In this document: in pieces, positions 43,357 to 52,982 of the stretch | Layout of the letters: every line of letters begins with the position of its first letter | How positions within the stretch are numbered: position 1 is the stretch's first letter | Assembly (NCBI RefSeq): GCF_014897705.1 | Contig: NZ_JABUXV010000004.1 | Span: forward strand, 1-64,000 | DNA: 64,000 nucleotides | Direction of reading: 5' to 3' | DNA from: Brachybacterium sp. FME24 | GTDB lineage: Bacteria > Actinomycetota > Actinomycetes > Actinomycetales > Dermabacteraceae | Notes under the pieces: generated by a model | Database searches by the model: none | What the model saw: the letters and a program-made list of their open reading frames with translations, nothing else | Told to the model about the DNA's origin: nothing | Program-made: the position numbers and the translations under genes

Positions 43357-44906
43357 TGGGGCATGCGCGCACGCTCTCGATCAGTCTCACCGGCCTCGAC
43401 GGAACCTTGGTCGAAGTGGAGGCCGACGTCTCCCCGGGGCTGCCCGCCTTCTCCCTCGTGGGCCTGCCGGATTCTTCGATGCTGCAGGCCAGGGAGAGGG
43501 TCCGGGCAGCCGCAGCCCGCAGCGGTGTTCGTCTTGCTCCCCGTCGCATCACCGTGAACATGACGCCTGCGTGGCAGCCCAAGCATGGCTCCGGGTTCGA
43601 CCTCGCCATCGCCATGGCGGTCGTGGACGCGCAAGGCGATCTGCTGGTCCATCTCCCGGGAGACACCGTCGTGCTGGGCGAGCTGGGACTGGATGGCCGT
43701 GTCCGCCCGATCCCCGGGGTGCTTCCGGCTCTGCTGGCAGCCCGCTCCTTGGGGATCAACCGGGCCATCGTTCCCGAGCAGAACCTGCCGGAGGCACGGC
43801 TGGTCGACGGGGTCGAGGTTGACGGTGCCGCGGACCTGACCGGCGTCCTGCATCGTTTCGGCGCCGACGTCCCTCCCTCGCCGGAGCGCCAGCTGCTGGA
43901 CCTGGCGCGCCCGAGCGATGAGGGCGAGCGCACCCATGCGTCGGGCTCACCGCCGGCGGACTTCGCAGATGTCGTCGGGCAGGCCCAGGCCCGTCGCGCC
44001 GCCGAGGTCTCTGCCGCGGGTGGGCACCACCTGCTGCTGATGGGCCCGCCGGGCGCGGGCAAGACGATGATCGCCTCGCGCATCCCGGGAATCCTCCCCG
44101 AGCTCGCTGTCGAGGAGTCCTTGACGGTCTCCGCGATCCATTCCCTCGCCGGCCGCTTCGACGCCCACGACGGGCTGCGCCGCTCGGCACCGTTCGAAAG
44201 CCCCCATCACACGGCGACCACTGCCGCCGTCGTGGGCGGAGGCTCCGGGCTTGCACGGCCCGGCGCGATCTCCCGGGCCCATGCCGGAGTGCTCTTCCTC
44301 GATGAGGCCCCTGAGTTCCCCTCCCGCGTGCTCGAGGCGTTGCGCGAGCCGCTGGAGACCGGGGACATCACCCTCCACAGGGCTCGGGGAGTCACCCGTT
44401 ACCCGGCGCGATTCCAACTCGTGCTCGCGGCCAATCCCTGCCCGTGCGGGATGTCCTGGGGCAAGGGCGCCGACTGCACCTGCACTCCGTTGCAGCGTCG
44501 CCGCTACCTGGCCAGATTGTCCGGACCGGTCCTTGATCGCATCGACATGCGGGTCCACGTGGGCCCGGTGAACATTCACCTCAGCAACGATCATGACGCC
44601 GAACCCAGCGCGGTCATCGCCCAGCGCGTGCTCGCAGCTCGACAGCGGCAGCGCCGACGCTTCGAGAATCATCCCTGGACGCTCAACGCGCAGCTGCCCG
44701 GCCCGCGACTACGACGCGATTTCGCCCCCGAACCGTCCGAGCGCCGTCTGCTCGACCACGCCGTCGCCCAGGGTCGCCTCACCCTGCGCGGGCACGACCG
44801 AGTCCTGCGACTGGCCTGGACCCTTGCCGACCTCGACGGGGCCGACCGCCCTGGCGCCGACCACATCGGCCATGCCCTCACCTTGCGCGAAGGAGAACCG
44901 CGATGA
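43356..44906 (+). CDS. comM: YifB/ComM-family Mg-chelatase-like ATPase
   Basis: A 516-residue AAA+ protein. The N-terminal Lon-type fold (GLPAFSLVGLPDSSMLQARERVRAA) precedes the Walker A GPPGAGKTMIASR, LFLDEAPEF (Walker B), ANPCPCG and the arginine-rich C-terminal domain. ComM assists branch migration during natural transformation in other bacteria. Neighbours yraN and dprA support a DNA-uptake/processing role. It overlaps dprA by four bases (ATGA). Confidence 0.94.
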   Translation: MGHARTLSISLTGLDGTLVEVEADVSPGLPAFSLVGLPDSSMLQARERVRAAAARSGVRLAPRRITVNMTPAWQPKHGSGFDLAIAMAVVDAQGDLLVHLPGDTVVLGELGLDGRVRPIPGVLPALLAARSLGINRAIVPEQNLPEARLVDGVEVDGAADLTGVLHRFGADVPPSPERQLLDLARPSDEGERTHASGSPPADFADVVGQAQARRAAEVSAAGGHHLLLMGPPGAGKTMIASRIPGILPELAVEESLTVSAIHSLAGRFDAHDGLRRSAPFESPHHTATTAAVVGGGSGLARPGAISRAHAGVLFLDEAPEFPSRVLEALREPLETGDITLHRARGVTRYPARFQLVLAANPCPCGMSWGKGADCTCTPLQRRRYLARLSGPVLDRIDMRVHVGPVNIHLSNDHDAEPSAVIAQRVLAARQRQRRRFENHPWTLNAQLPGPRLRRDFAPEPSERRLLDHAVAQGRLTLRGHDRVLRLAWTLADLDGADRPGADHIGHALTLREGEPR

Positions 44907-46159
44907 CGACCTGGACCACTCCGGCGGAACCCACAGACCCGGAAGGCTCCGGCCAGCACCGCGACCGGGCACGCCGCAGGGACGATCGCATCGCCCGCAT
45001 CACCTGGTCCCTGATCGCCGAGCCCGCGGATTCGATCGCTCTGCTGGCGCGCAACGAGCTGGGCGCCGCGGGCGCTCTGACGCTCGCCCGCGAGGGCACC
45101 GAGACCGAACTGCTGGCACGGCTCGGTGGTGACCTTCCGACGGATGTCGCCGAACCTGGCTCCGGGACGCATCGTCTGCGGGCCCGCCGCGCTTTGGCCC
45201 GCTGGCGCGCGCGGCTGCACGGGCTCGATATCGATGCCGTCCTGGACGACGCTGATCGACGGCGGATTCGGGTCCTCACTCCCGATGACCAGGAATGGCC
45301 CGTGCTGCTCGACGATCTGCAGGAGACCAGCCCTCATTGCCTGTGGATCCACGGCCCTGGTCGCCTGGACGAATTAGCGGCCGGCAGGACTGCTGCGATC
45401 GTCGGCTCCCGCGCGTCGACCCCCTACGGGGAGGACGCTGCCGCGTCCTTCGGAGCGGACTTCGCAGCGCGCGGCGGCACCGTGGTCTCCGGCGGCGCCT
45501 ACGGGATCGATGCCGCCGCCCATCGGGGTGCTCTCGCGGCCGACGGAGGTGCCACGATCGGCGTTCTCGCGGGCGGACTCGACCGGCTGTACCCGCGCGG
45601 GAACACGGAGCTGCTCGAACGGATCCGCGAGCGCCACCTGCTGCTCAGCGAGGCGCCGCCGGGGACGGCGCCCACCCGATGGCGGTTCCTGGCCCGCAAT
45701 CGCCTGATCGCTGCGCTCTCGCAGATAGTGGTGGTCGTCGAAGCGTCCTGGCGATCCGGAGCACTGTCCACCGCCCGCCTGGCCGACCAGCTCTCGCGGC
45801 CGGTCGGAGCTGTCCCGGGCCCGATCACCTCCGCGGCGAGCGCTGGGTGCCACCGGCTGATCCGCGAGCGAGGAGCGGTGATGATCACCGAATCGAGCGA
45901 CCTGCTCGACCTGCTGCCGGGCGGGCCCGCCGCAGCGGAAGGGAGCTTCGCGGTACAGGACGAACTGGACCTGCTCAGCCCCGCCGACCGACGAGTCCTG
46001 GACGCCGTGCCACCGCGCTCCCGTCTCGGCATCGAGCAGATCGCCCGCGAGATCGGATTCGAGCCCCTCGAGGTCGAGTCCGCGCTGGCTCGCCTGGCAC
46101 TGCTGGGTCTCGTGGAGAGGGCAGGGGAGCGGTTCCGACGCGCCCGTCCCGATCGCTGA
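44903..46159 (+). CDS. dprA: DNA-processing protein DprA
   Basis: A 418-residue protein that loads RecA on incoming single-stranded DNA. A polar N-terminal region precedes the Rossmann-like core with AAIVGSRASTPYGED, VVSGGAYGIDAAAHRGAL, LAGGLDRLYPRGN and VVEASWRSGALSTARLA. A C-terminal winged-helix segment (RSRLGIEQIAREIGFEPLEVESALARL in parts) follows. Competence machinery other than ComM is not in the window. Confidence 0.95.
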   Translation: MTTWTTPAEPTDPEGSGQHRDRARRRDDRIARITWSLIAEPADSIALLARNELGAAGALTLAREGTETELLARLGGDLPTDVAEPGSGTHRLRARRALARWRARLHGLDIDAVLDDADRRRIRVLTPDDQEWPVLLDDLQETSPHCLWIHGPGRLDELAAGRTAAIVGSRASTPYGEDAAASFGADFAARGGTVVSGGAYGIDAAAHRGALAADGGATIGVLAGGLDRLYPRGNTELLERIRERHLLLSEAPPGTAPTRWRFLARNRLIAALSQIVVVVEASWRSGALSTARLADQLSRPVGAVPGPITSAASAGCHRLIRERGAVMITESSDLLDLLPGGPAAAEGSFAVQDELDLLSPADRRVLDAVPPRSRLGIEQIAREIGFEPLEVESALARLALLGLVERAGERFRRARPDR

Positions 46160-46199
46160 CACCCGGCCAGGGGAAGCCTCATGGGCGACACTGGGTCGT

Positions 46200-47249
46200 A
46201 TGAGCAACGATCCGCGAGGCGCCGACGAGGCGGTCGTGCATGCCTTCGCCGAGCATCTCCGTCTCGAACGGGGGCGCTCGGAGCACACGGTGCGTGCCTA
46301 TCACCGTGAAGCCGCCGATCTGCTCGAGCACCTGCGCGTGATCGAGCGCATCGAGCCATCCGAGCTCGATGTCGCTGCACTGCGCTCGTGGCTGGCGGCG
46401 CGATCGGAGACCGGTGCGGGAGCGAGCACCCTCGCCCGCTCTGCGGCTGCGGCCCGGACCTTCACCACCTGGCTCGCCGCCACGGGACGGATTCCGCACG
46501 ACGTCGGAGGACGGCTGAAGGCCCCGCGGCGCGGCCGCCACCTGCCCACGGTGCTCTCCGGTGACCAGGCCGCAGACCTGCTCGATACGGCAGCCAGGCC
46601 GGAACACCGCCACCAGCAGGAACCCCGCGACGGGCAGGACAGCCTCCCCGGCGCCGCTGCGCAGCCTGAGAGCAGCGCGGGGCGTCCTGCAGAGGCCGAG
46701 CATGCGGCCGATCCCGTCGCGCGCGCGGTGCTGCTGCGTGATGCCGCCGTGCTCGAGCTGCTCTATTCCTCCGGCCTGCGGGTCTCCGAGCTGGTCGCCC
46801 TGAATCGCACCGGTATCGACCGTGCACAGCGCACCGTCCGGGTGCGCGGCAAGGGGGACAAGGAACGGATCGTCCCGGTCGGTGTTCCCGCGCTGGACGC
46901 CGTGGAGCAGTGGGAGGTATGGGGGCGGCCCGTCCTCGCAGACCGCAGTGCGAGTTCTGCCACGAACAAGGGTGAGGCCCTGTTCCTGGGCGTGCGAGGA
47001 GGCCGGCTCGGCGATCGCGCGGTGCGCACCGTGATCGACCGCTATGCGACCCGGGCCGGTATCGCCAAGCACGTCTCCCCGCACACCTTGCGCCACAGCG
47101 CCGCCACCCATCTCGTCGAAGGCGGAGCCGACCTGCGCAGCGTGCAGGACTTCCTCGGGCATTCCTCGCTCGCCACCACGCAGATCTACACGCACGTCAG
47201 CGCCGACCGGCTGCGGCGAACGATCGACCAGGCCCACCCGCGGGCCTGA
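46200..47249 (+). CDS. xerC: tyrosine recombinase XerC
   Basis: A 349-residue site-specific recombinase for chromosome-dimer resolution. The N-terminal SAM-like domain (LRLERGRSEHTVRAYHREAAD) is followed by the catalytic domain with Arg (YSSGLRVSEL), Lys (GKGDKERIVP), HTLRHSAATHL, His in FLGHSSLATTQIYTHV and nucleophile Tyr. An unusual polar insert of about 45 residues rich in Gln, Glu, Ala and Pro (about 137-180) separates the two domains, so the protein is longer than the typical 300. GACACT lies seven bases before the ATG. Confidence 0.94.
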   Translation: MSNDPRGADEAVVHAFAEHLRLERGRSEHTVRAYHREAADLLEHLRVIERIEPSELDVAALRSWLAARSETGAGASTLARSAAAARTFTTWLAATGRIPHDVGGRLKAPRRGRHLPTVLSGDQAADLLDTAARPEHRHQQEPRDGQDSLPGAAAQPESSAGRPAEAEHAADPVARAVLLRDAAVLELLYSSGLRVSELVALNRTGIDRAQRTVRVRGKGDKERIVPVGVPALDAVEQWEVWGRPVLADRSASSATNKGEALFLGVRGGRLGDRAVRTVIDRYATRAGIAKHVSPHTLRHSAATHLVEGGADLRSVQDFLGHSSLATTQIYTHVSADRLRRTIDQAHPRA

Positions 47250-47306
47250 GCGGCCAGATCCACTCGCGGACCCAGATTGTGCGCCGATCCCGTGCTGTTC
47301 CTGTTC

Positions 47307-47341
47307 ACGACGGACGACGGACGACGGACGACGGACGACGG
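47307..47341. repeat. heptamer microsatellite, 5 copies
   Basis: Five perfect copies of ACGACGG fill the gap between the convergent ends of xerC and the M23 peptidase gene, stopping two bases before the latter. Confidence 0.9.
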
Positions 47342-47343
47342 AC

Positions 47344-48090
47344 TCAGGGCGATAGGGCGAACCGTCCGCCGGGACGCGCTCCTGCTGGCCGCGGGCGCGA
47401 CCAGGACAGCGCAGGCTCCATGATCGGCACCGTCGACGCCGCGGGCCGCTCATCGCCCGCCGCGCCGGCCCCGCCGGAGGCACCGGACGTGCCGGACTGC
47501 GCAGCTGCCGGGATCTCGACCGTCCTCTCTCCACTGCCTTCGCCCCACGGCAGCAGCACGCTGGGACCTCGTGCTCCGAGCAGCAGCATCGGGTCGAGAT
47601 AGCCCTGCCCGCGCCGCGCTCCCAGATGCAGGCACACCTGACCGGAGCAGTGCGAGGACTCGCCGGCGGCGATTGTGCCCAGCACCTCGCCTGCCTGCAC
47701 CGTCTGCCCTTCCTCGACCGTTCCAGTCACCGGTTCGTAGGTCGAGATCAGTCCGTCGGCATGCAGCACGGAGACCACACCGCGACCGGCCACAGCACCG
47801 CTGAACCTCACCGTTCCCGCCTCCACGGCGTGGACCGGCGCACTCGACCCCGGCGCTGCGACGTCGATGCCGCGGTGGCCCGGCCCGTAGGGGCTATCGG
47901 GGGCGTCGAAGGCACCGACCACCGAGTGAGGAGGCGGGAGGGGCCATTGCCAGCGTGCGTCATCGGCGCGAGCCGTGCCGGGAATCGCGAACGCCACGAC
48001 CAGGCACAGCACGAGAAGGACGATGCGGAGCACCCGACGGACGGGTCGCCGGTCGGCGCACGGCCGCTCGGGAGCGGGAGACGAAGTCAT
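47344..48090 (-). CDS. secreted M23-family (LytM) peptidase
   Basis: A 248-residue exported protein. A basic start, a hydrophobic core (RIVLLVLCLVVAFAIPG) and cleavage near ARA-DDA give a signal peptide. The LytM domain follows, with GHRGIDVAAPG (metal His and Asp), VSVLHADGLISTYEPV and CLHLGARRG, in which the HxH-type His residues are partly replaced. The C-terminal 60 residues are Ala/Gly/Pro-rich. It may be a peptidoglycan hydrolase or a catalytically dead LytM scaffold. It occupies the place of an M23 gene next to rpsB in mycobacteria. ATG 48099 is an alternative start. Confidence 0.85.
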   Translation of the reverse strand: MTSSPAPERPCADRRPVRRVLRIVLLVLCLVVAFAIPGTARADDARWQWPLPPPHSVVGAFDAPDSPYGPGHRGIDVAAPGSSAPVHAVEAGTVRFSGAVAGRGVVSVLHADGLISTYEPVTGTVEEGQTVQAGEVLGTIAAGESSHCSGQVCLHLGARRGQGYLDPMLLLGARGPSVLLPWGEGSGERTVEIPAAAQSGTSGASGGAGAAGDERPAASTVPIMEPALSWSRPRPAGARPGGRFALSP

Positions 48091-48255
48091 GCCCTGCATC
48101 CTCGCCCCAGCCGAGGCCCGGCGTCCGGGACGACGCCCGCACGGTGGACGAACGGCCCGTGGGGAGGAACGGTCAGACGGTGCCGGGGACCGGCACCGGT
48201 GCGCGACACACCCCGGCGTGACGCATGCCGCGCTATCTGGCGCGGCGACGTCGGA

Positions 48256-48261
48256 TAGACT
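48256..48261 (+). promoter_or_regulatory. -10 box of the rpsB operon and long leader
   Basis: TAGACT fits TANNNT and lies about 240 bases before rpsB. The 400-base gap (48100-48502) has no gene on either strand. The leader includes a hairpin with arms CCGCAC (48337-48342) and GTGCGG (48348-48353). A -35 is not evident. Confidence 0.45.
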
Positions 48262-48502
48262 GTTTCCCAGCATCCGGACCATCCGGATGACTTCGCGTGC
48301 CCACCAGGGCTCGTCGGCCAACGGTCCTCGGCCGCTCCGCACCTCGCGTGCGGGACACCACCGGGGCGGCCGGCACCCCGGGCACCAGGCCTCGCACCGA
48401 CCGGTGTCGGGGAGCAACCGAGAATGAAGGTCCTGCGCGATGACCACGGACGCCCACGGGCGAGTCGTGCGAGCCCAGGCCTAGAAAACAGAGGACACCA
48501 TC

Positions 48503-49507
48503 ATGGCAGTCGTCACCATGCGCCAGCTCCTGGAGAGCGGCGTCCACTTCGGTCACCAGACCCGTCGTTGGAACCCGAAGGTCCGTCGCTTCATCTTCAC
48601 CGAGCGCAACGGCATCTACATCGTCGACCTGATGCAGACCCTGTCGTACATCGACAAGGCCTACGAGTTCGTCAGGCAGACCGTGTCCCACGGCGGCACC
48701 GTGCTGTTCGTCGGCACCAAGAAGCAGGCTCAGGAGTCCATCCAGGAGCAGGCCACCCGCGTGGGCATGCCCTACGTGAATCAGCGTTGGCTGGGTGGCA
48801 TGCTCACCAACCTGCAGACCGTCTCCCAGCGTGTGAACCGCCTCAAGGAGCTCGAGCAGATCGACTTCGAGGATGTGGCCGCCTCCGGCCGCACCAAGAA
48901 GGAACTGCTGATGATGCGCCGCGAGAAGGACAAGCTGGAGCGGACCCTGGGCGGCATCCGCGATATGGCGAAGGCACCCTCCGCCGTGTGGATCGTGGAC
49001 ACGAACAAGGAGCACCTGGCCGTCGATGAGGCGCAGAAGCTCAACATCCCGGTCGTCGCGATCCTGGACACGAACTGCGATCCCGACGAGGTCACGTACC
49101 CGATCCCCGGCAACGATGACGCGATCCGCTCCGTCACGCTGCTGACCCGGGTCATCGCCGACGCGGTGGCCGCTGGTCTGCAGGAGCGCCACGCCAAGGC
49201 ATCCGGTTCCGAGGGTGGAGAGAAGAACGTCTCCGCAGTCGCCGCGGAGCCGCTGGCCGAGTGGGAGCAGGAGCTGCTCAAGCAGTCCGAGGTCCAGCAG
49301 CAGGATGCACCGGCCGAGCAGTCGGTCGCCGCTGAGGGCACCACCGAGGCCGCTGCCGAGGAGACCCCGGCTGTGGAGACCCAGACCGAGGAGACCCCCG
49401 CTGTGGAGACCTCCGAGGAGACCGCCGCTGTGGAGACCTCCGAGGAGACCCCCGCCGAGGAGGCCCCCGCCGCGGAGACCTCCACCGAGGCCCCCACCGC
49501 CGAGTGA
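48503..49507 (+). CDS. rpsB: 30S ribosomal protein S2
   Basis: A 334-residue protein needed to load S1 and complete the 30S platform. The first 235 residues form the S2 fold ([49 protein letters not shown]). The last 90 or so residues are an acidic tail built from repeats of EET(P/A)AVET, longer than in most S2 proteins. AGAGGA lies eight bases before the ATG. Two hairpins separate it from tsf. Confidence 0.97.
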   Translation: MAVVTMRQLLESGVHFGHQTRRWNPKVRRFIFTERNGIYIVDLMQTLSYIDKAYEFVRQTVSHGGTVLFVGTKKQAQESIQEQATRVGMPYVNQRWLGGMLTNLQTVSQRVNRLKELEQIDFEDVAASGRTKKELLMMRREKDKLERTLGGIRDMAKAPSAVWIVDTNKEHLAVDEAQKLNIPVVAILDTNCDPDEVTYPIPGNDDAIRSVTLLTRVIADAVAAGLQERHAKASGSEGGEKNVSAVAAEPLAEWEQELLKQSEVQQQDAPAEQSVAAEGTTEAAAEETPAVETQTEETPAVETSEETAAVETSEETPAEEAPAAETSTEAPTAE

Positions 49508-49512
49508 TCACC

Positions 49513-49545
49513 GGGCCCGAGGACGACAGCGTCGTTCTCGGGCCC
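49513..49545 (+). terminator. hairpin after rpsB (terminator or attenuator)
   Basis: GGGCCCGAGGACGAC pairs over 15 bases (one G-T pair) with GTCGTTCTCGGGCCC around a three-base loop, starting six bases after the rpsB stop. No T-run follows. Confidence 0.65.
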
Positions 49546-49550
49546 GTGCA

Positions 49551-49580
49551 CGGGGACGGCGATGTGGATCGCCGTCCCCG
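49551..49580 (+). terminator. second hairpin between rpsB and tsf
   Basis: CGGGGACGGCGAT pairs perfectly over 13 bases with ATCGCCGTCCCCG around a four-base loop, five bases after the first hairpin. Two consecutive stems could lower tsf read-through. Confidence 0.6.
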
Positions 49581-49616
49581 TCACCTCCGTAAGCAGCTCC
49601 GACAAGGAAGAGGAAC

Positions 49617-50441
49617 ATGGCTAACTACACGGCCGCAGACATCAAGGAGATCCGCGAGACCACCGGCGCGGGCATGCTCGACGTCAAGAAGGCTCTCGAC
49701 GAGGCCGATGGTGACAAGGCCAAGGCCGTCGAGCTGATCCGGGTCAAGGGACTCAAGGGCATCGCCAAGCGCGAGGGACGCACCGCCTCCGAGGGCCTCA
49801 TCGCCGTCGACGTGCGCGACTCCGAGGGCGGTCAGACCGGCACCCTGGTCGAGCTCAACTCCGAGACCGACTTCGTGGCCAAGAACGACAAGTTCGTCGC
49901 CCTGGGCGACGAGGCCGTGGCCGCGGCCGTCGAGTCCGGTGCCGACGAGCCCGAGGAGTTGGCTGCCACCGCTTTCGGCGAGGCACTGACCAACGCCGGC
50001 GCCACCATGGGCGAGAAGATCCTGGTGCGTCGCATCGGTCGCGTCTCCGGTGACGCCGTCACCACCTACATGCACCGCACCAACAAGGACCTGCCCCCGC
50101 AGGTCGGCGTGCTCGTCGCCTCCGACAAGGCCGGTGCCGAGGTCGCACGCGACGTGGCGATGCACATCGCCGCGTTCTCCCCGACCTACCTCAGCCGCGA
50201 AGAGGTCCCCGAGGACATCGTCGAGAACGAGCGTCGCATCGCCGAGGAGACCGCGAAGAACGAGGGCAAGCCCGAGAAGGCCATCTCCAAGATCATCGAG
50301 GGTCGCCTCAACGGCTACTTCAAGGAGAACGTCCTGCTCGACCAGGCGTTCGCCAAGGATCCGAAGCAGAGCGTCGGCAAGATCGTCGAGGCGGTCGGTG
50401 GCACGCTCACCGGTTTCGTCCGCTTCCGCGTCGGAGGCTGA
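49617..50441 (+). CDS. tsf: translation elongation factor Ts
   Basis: A 274-residue nucleotide-exchange factor for EF-Tu. The N-terminal UBA-like domain ([22 protein letters not shown] type sequence) and [28 protein letters not shown], the TDFV motif, are present. GGAAGAGGAA precedes the ATG. It follows rpsB across two hairpins. Confidence 0.97.
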   Translation: MANYTAADIKEIRETTGAGMLDVKKALDEADGDKAKAVELIRVKGLKGIAKREGRTASEGLIAVDVRDSEGGQTGTLVELNSETDFVAKNDKFVALGDEAVAAAVESGADEPEELAATAFGEALTNAGATMGEKILVRRIGRVSGDAVTTYMHRTNKDLPPQVGVLVASDKAGAEVARDVAMHIAAFSPTYLSREEVPEDIVENERRIAEETAKNEGKPEKAISKIIEGRLNGYFKENVLLDQAFAKDPKQSVGKIVEAVGGTLTGFVRFRVGG

Positions 50442-50506
50442 CACCCCGGGAGCAGGGCCCGAGTGCCCCGCTCCCGTTGGTCGCGCGTGAGCGTGGCCAC
50501 CGACCT

Positions 50507-50535
50507 GCGGCCCCGCACCATCGGTGCGGGGCCGC
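50507..50535 (+). terminator. tsf terminator hairpin
   Basis: GCGGCCCCGCACC and its perfect complement form a 13-base-pair stem with a three-base loop. A -10-like TATCAT (50541-50546) follows at once, so transcription appears to stop and restart before pyrH. Confidence 0.7.
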
Positions 50536-50540
50536 ACCGG

Positions 50541-50546
50541 TATCAT
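50541..50546 (+). promoter_or_regulatory. -10 box of pyrH
   Basis: TATCAT would start a short leader of about 23 bases that includes GGAAGGA five bases before the pyrH ATG. Confidence 0.45.
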
Positions 50547-50575
50547 CGCCGAGGACCCAGCGCGGAAGGACCGAC

Positions 50576-51331
50576 ATGACCCAGACGTTCACGTCACCGA
50601 TTCCTGTTCTCCCGAAGAGACAGGACGGACGTCGCGTCCTCCTGAAGCTCTCCGGTGAAGCCTTCGGAGGAGGCGCCGTCGGCGTCGACCCCGATGTCGT
50701 CTCCCGCGTTGCCGGTGAGATCGCCGAGGGAGTTGCCCAGGGCGTCGAGTGCGCCATCGTCGTCGGCGGAGGAAACTTCTTCCGCGGGGCGGAACTGTCC
50801 CAGCGCGGGATGGACCGTCGCCGCGCCGACTACATGGGCATGCTCGGCACTGTCATGAACTGCCTCGCCCTGCAGGACTTCCTCGAGCAGCGAGGCATCT
50901 CCACCCGCGTGCAGACCGCCATCGAGATGGGCCAGGTCGCCGAGCCGTACATCCCGCTGCGCGCCGTGCGCCACCTCGAGAAGGGCCGCGTCGTCATCTT
51001 CGGCGCCGGCGCCGGCATGCCGTACTTCTCGACGGACACCGTCGCGGTCCAGCGCGCCCTGGAGATCGGCTGCGAAGAGGTCCTCATGGCCAAGAACGGG
51101 GTCGACGGTGTCTACGATTCCGACCCCCGCACGAACCCGGACGCCAAGAAGCTGGAGCACATCACCTACAACGAGGCCCTCCAGAAGGGCCTCAAGGTCG
51201 TCGACTCCACCGCCTTCAGCCTGTGCATGGACAACGCCCAGCAGATGATGGTGTTCGGCCTCGACGCTCCCGGGAACATCACCCGGGCAATGCGCGGGGA
51301 CCGCATCGGCACCGTCGTCACGTACGACTGA
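50576..51331 (+). CDS. pyrH: uridylate kinase
   Basis: A 251-residue bacterial UMP kinase of the amino-acid-kinase fold. [55 protein letters not shown] and [13 protein letters not shown] are diagnostic. ATG 50576 has GGAAGGA upstream. Confidence 0.97.
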   Translation: MTQTFTSPIPVLPKRQDGRRVLLKLSGEAFGGGAVGVDPDVVSRVAGEIAEGVAQGVECAIVVGGGNFFRGAELSQRGMDRRRADYMGMLGTVMNCLALQDFLEQRGISTRVQTAIEMGQVAEPYIPLRAVRHLEKGRVVIFGAGAGMPYFSTDTVAVQRALEIGCEEVLMAKNGVDGVYDSDPRTNPDAKKLEHITYNEALQKGLKVVDSTAFSLCMDNAQQMMVFGLDAPGNITRAMRGDRIGTVVTYD

Positions 51332-51481
51332 TCGGGGCGCGGCGCGCCGCTCGGGGCCACCCCCGTCGGCGCACCCGTCCGCACCGGCGCGGCCCCTGGC
51401 CGCGCCCCACATCCCCGCCCGCCCGGGCTTGACGGTGCGGGACAATGGACGCCAACACCCATCGAGAACCGAGGAGCACCA

Positions 51482-52048
51482 GTGAGCGACGACACCGCCA
51501 GCATCCTGAAGGACGCCCAGGCCAAGATGTCCAAGTCCGTCGAGGTCACCAAGGAGGAATTCACCTCCATCCGCACCGGTCGCGCCAATGCCGCGATGTT
51601 CCAGGGCATCACGGTCGAGTACTACGGTGCGCCCACTCCGCTGAACCAGCTCGCCTCGCTGCAGTTCCCCGAGGCCCGCACCATCATCGTCACTCCCTTC
51701 GACAAGGGCGTGATGACGCAGGTCGAGTCGGCGCTGCGGTCCTCGGATCTGGGCGTGAACCCCACCAACAACGGCGACAACCTCCGTGTCGTGCTGCCGG
51801 CCCTCACCGAGGAGCGCCGCAAGGAGTATGTGAAGCTCGCCAAGGCCAAGGCGGAGGACGGCCGCGTCGCGGTGCGCGGCTCCCGCGGCCACGCGAAGAA
51901 GGCCCTCGAGAAGCTGGTCAAGGACAAGGAGATCGGCGAGGACGAGGGCGCTCGTGCCGAGAAGGAGCTCGAGTCCGTGACCAAGAAGTACATCGAGCAG
52001 ATCGACGAGGCGTTCGGCGTCAAGGAGACGGAGCTGGAGACGATCTGA
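51482..52048 (+). CDS. frr: ribosome recycling factor
   Basis: A 188-residue factor that, with EF-G, splits post-termination ribosomes. The long-helix domain (FTSIRTGRANAAMFQGI), PLNQLASLQFPEARTIIVTPFD and RRKEYVKLAKAKAEDGRVAVR are typical. GTG 51482 follows GAGGAG. It lies 150 bases after pyrH. Confidence 0.97.
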   Translation: MSDDTASILKDAQAKMSKSVEVTKEEFTSIRTGRANAAMFQGITVEYYGAPTPLNQLASLQFPEARTIIVTPFDKGVMTQVESALRSSDLGVNPTNNGDNLRVVLPALTEERRKEYVKLAKAKAEDGRVAVRGSRGHAKKALEKLVKDKEIGEDEGARAEKELESVTKKYIEQIDEAFGVKETELETI

Positions 52049-52076
52049 CAACCCGCTCGACGTCTCGACGCACCCT

Positions 52077-52982
52077 GTGAGCACCGACCCGGATCACTTG
52101 CGACACCCGACCGCCTCGACCCTCGTCGAGACGGCCGCCGGTGCGGTCGAACCGACCCCGGTGCACGCCAAGCGGCGAGGGGCGGGACGCAACCTGCCGG
52201 CAGCCATCGCTGTCGGTCTGGCTCTCGGAGCAGTGGTGCTCGGTGCGCTGTTCCTGCTCCCGCAGGCATTCCCGGTGCTGGTCGCGATCGTCATGGTGCT
52301 CGCAGTCCTCGAGCTGACCCGCGCGCTGGCCCACGGCGGGCTGCGGGTTCCGGCGGTGCCCCTGCTCGTCGGCGTGACGGGCATGGCGGTCTCCACCGCC
52401 GTCTTCGACGTGGAGGGCCTGCTGGTCTCCACCGCCGTCGCGGTCTGCGTGCTGATCCTGTGGCGGGTCTCCGAATCGATGGGCCTGACGGCGCTGCGTG
52501 ACGTGGCCGGGGGCGTGTTCTGCCTGGCCTGGGTGGCGTTCCTCGGGTGCTTCACCCTGCTGCTGTTCGGCCAGGATCAGGGTCCCCTGCTGGTTCTGCT
52601 GGCCGTGCTCGGCCCGGTGGGCAATGACATCGGTGGGTACGTCGCCGGAGTCCTGTTCGGCTCCCACCCGATGGCCCCGAGCGTCAGCCCCAAGAAGAGC
52701 TGGGAGGGCTTCGCCGGCTCGATGGTGCTGGGCACCGCCGCGGTCACCTCCGTGGGCGTGCTCGCGCTGGACCTCCCCTGGTGGGCGGGCGTGATCCTCG
52801 GCGTCGTCCTGGTGATCGTCTCCACCTGCGGAGACCTCTCCGAATCGCTGCTGAAGCGGGATCTGGGGATCAAGGACATGGGACATCTGCTACCCGGCCA
52901 CGGGGGAGTGCTGGATCGGGTGGACTCGATCCTGCTCGCCGCCCCCACCACCTACATCATGCTGGAGGTCCTGCTGCCATGA
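52077..52982 (+). CDS. cdsA: phosphatidate cytidylyltransferase
   Basis: A 301-residue membrane enzyme making CDP-diacylglycerol. A polar 40-residue N-terminus precedes about eight spans. The C-terminal signature is SPKKSWEGFAGS followed by TCGDLSESLLKRDLGIKDMGHLLPGHGGVLDRVDS in pieces. It is in the usual place after frr, and its stop overlaps rlmN (ATGA). Confidence 0.95.
   Translation: MSTDPDHLRHPTASTLVETAAGAVEPTPVHAKRRGAGRNLPAAIAVGLALGAVVLGALFLLPQAFPVLVAIVMVLAVLELTRALAHGGLRVPAVPLLVGVTGMAVSTAVFDVEGLLVSTAVAVCVLILWRVSESMGLTALRDVAGGVFCLAWVAFLGCFTLLLFGQDQGPLLVLLAVLGPVGNDIGGYVAGVLFGSHPMAPSVSPKKSWEGFAGSMVLGTAAVTSVGVLALDLPWWAGVILGVVLVIVSTCGDLSESLLKRDLGIKDMGHLLPGHGGVLDRVDSILLAAPTTYIMLEVLLP

Noticed and set aside
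47307-47341. Possible CRISPR-like array
   Set aside because: Seven-base units without spacers; a microsatellite, not a repeat-spacer array.
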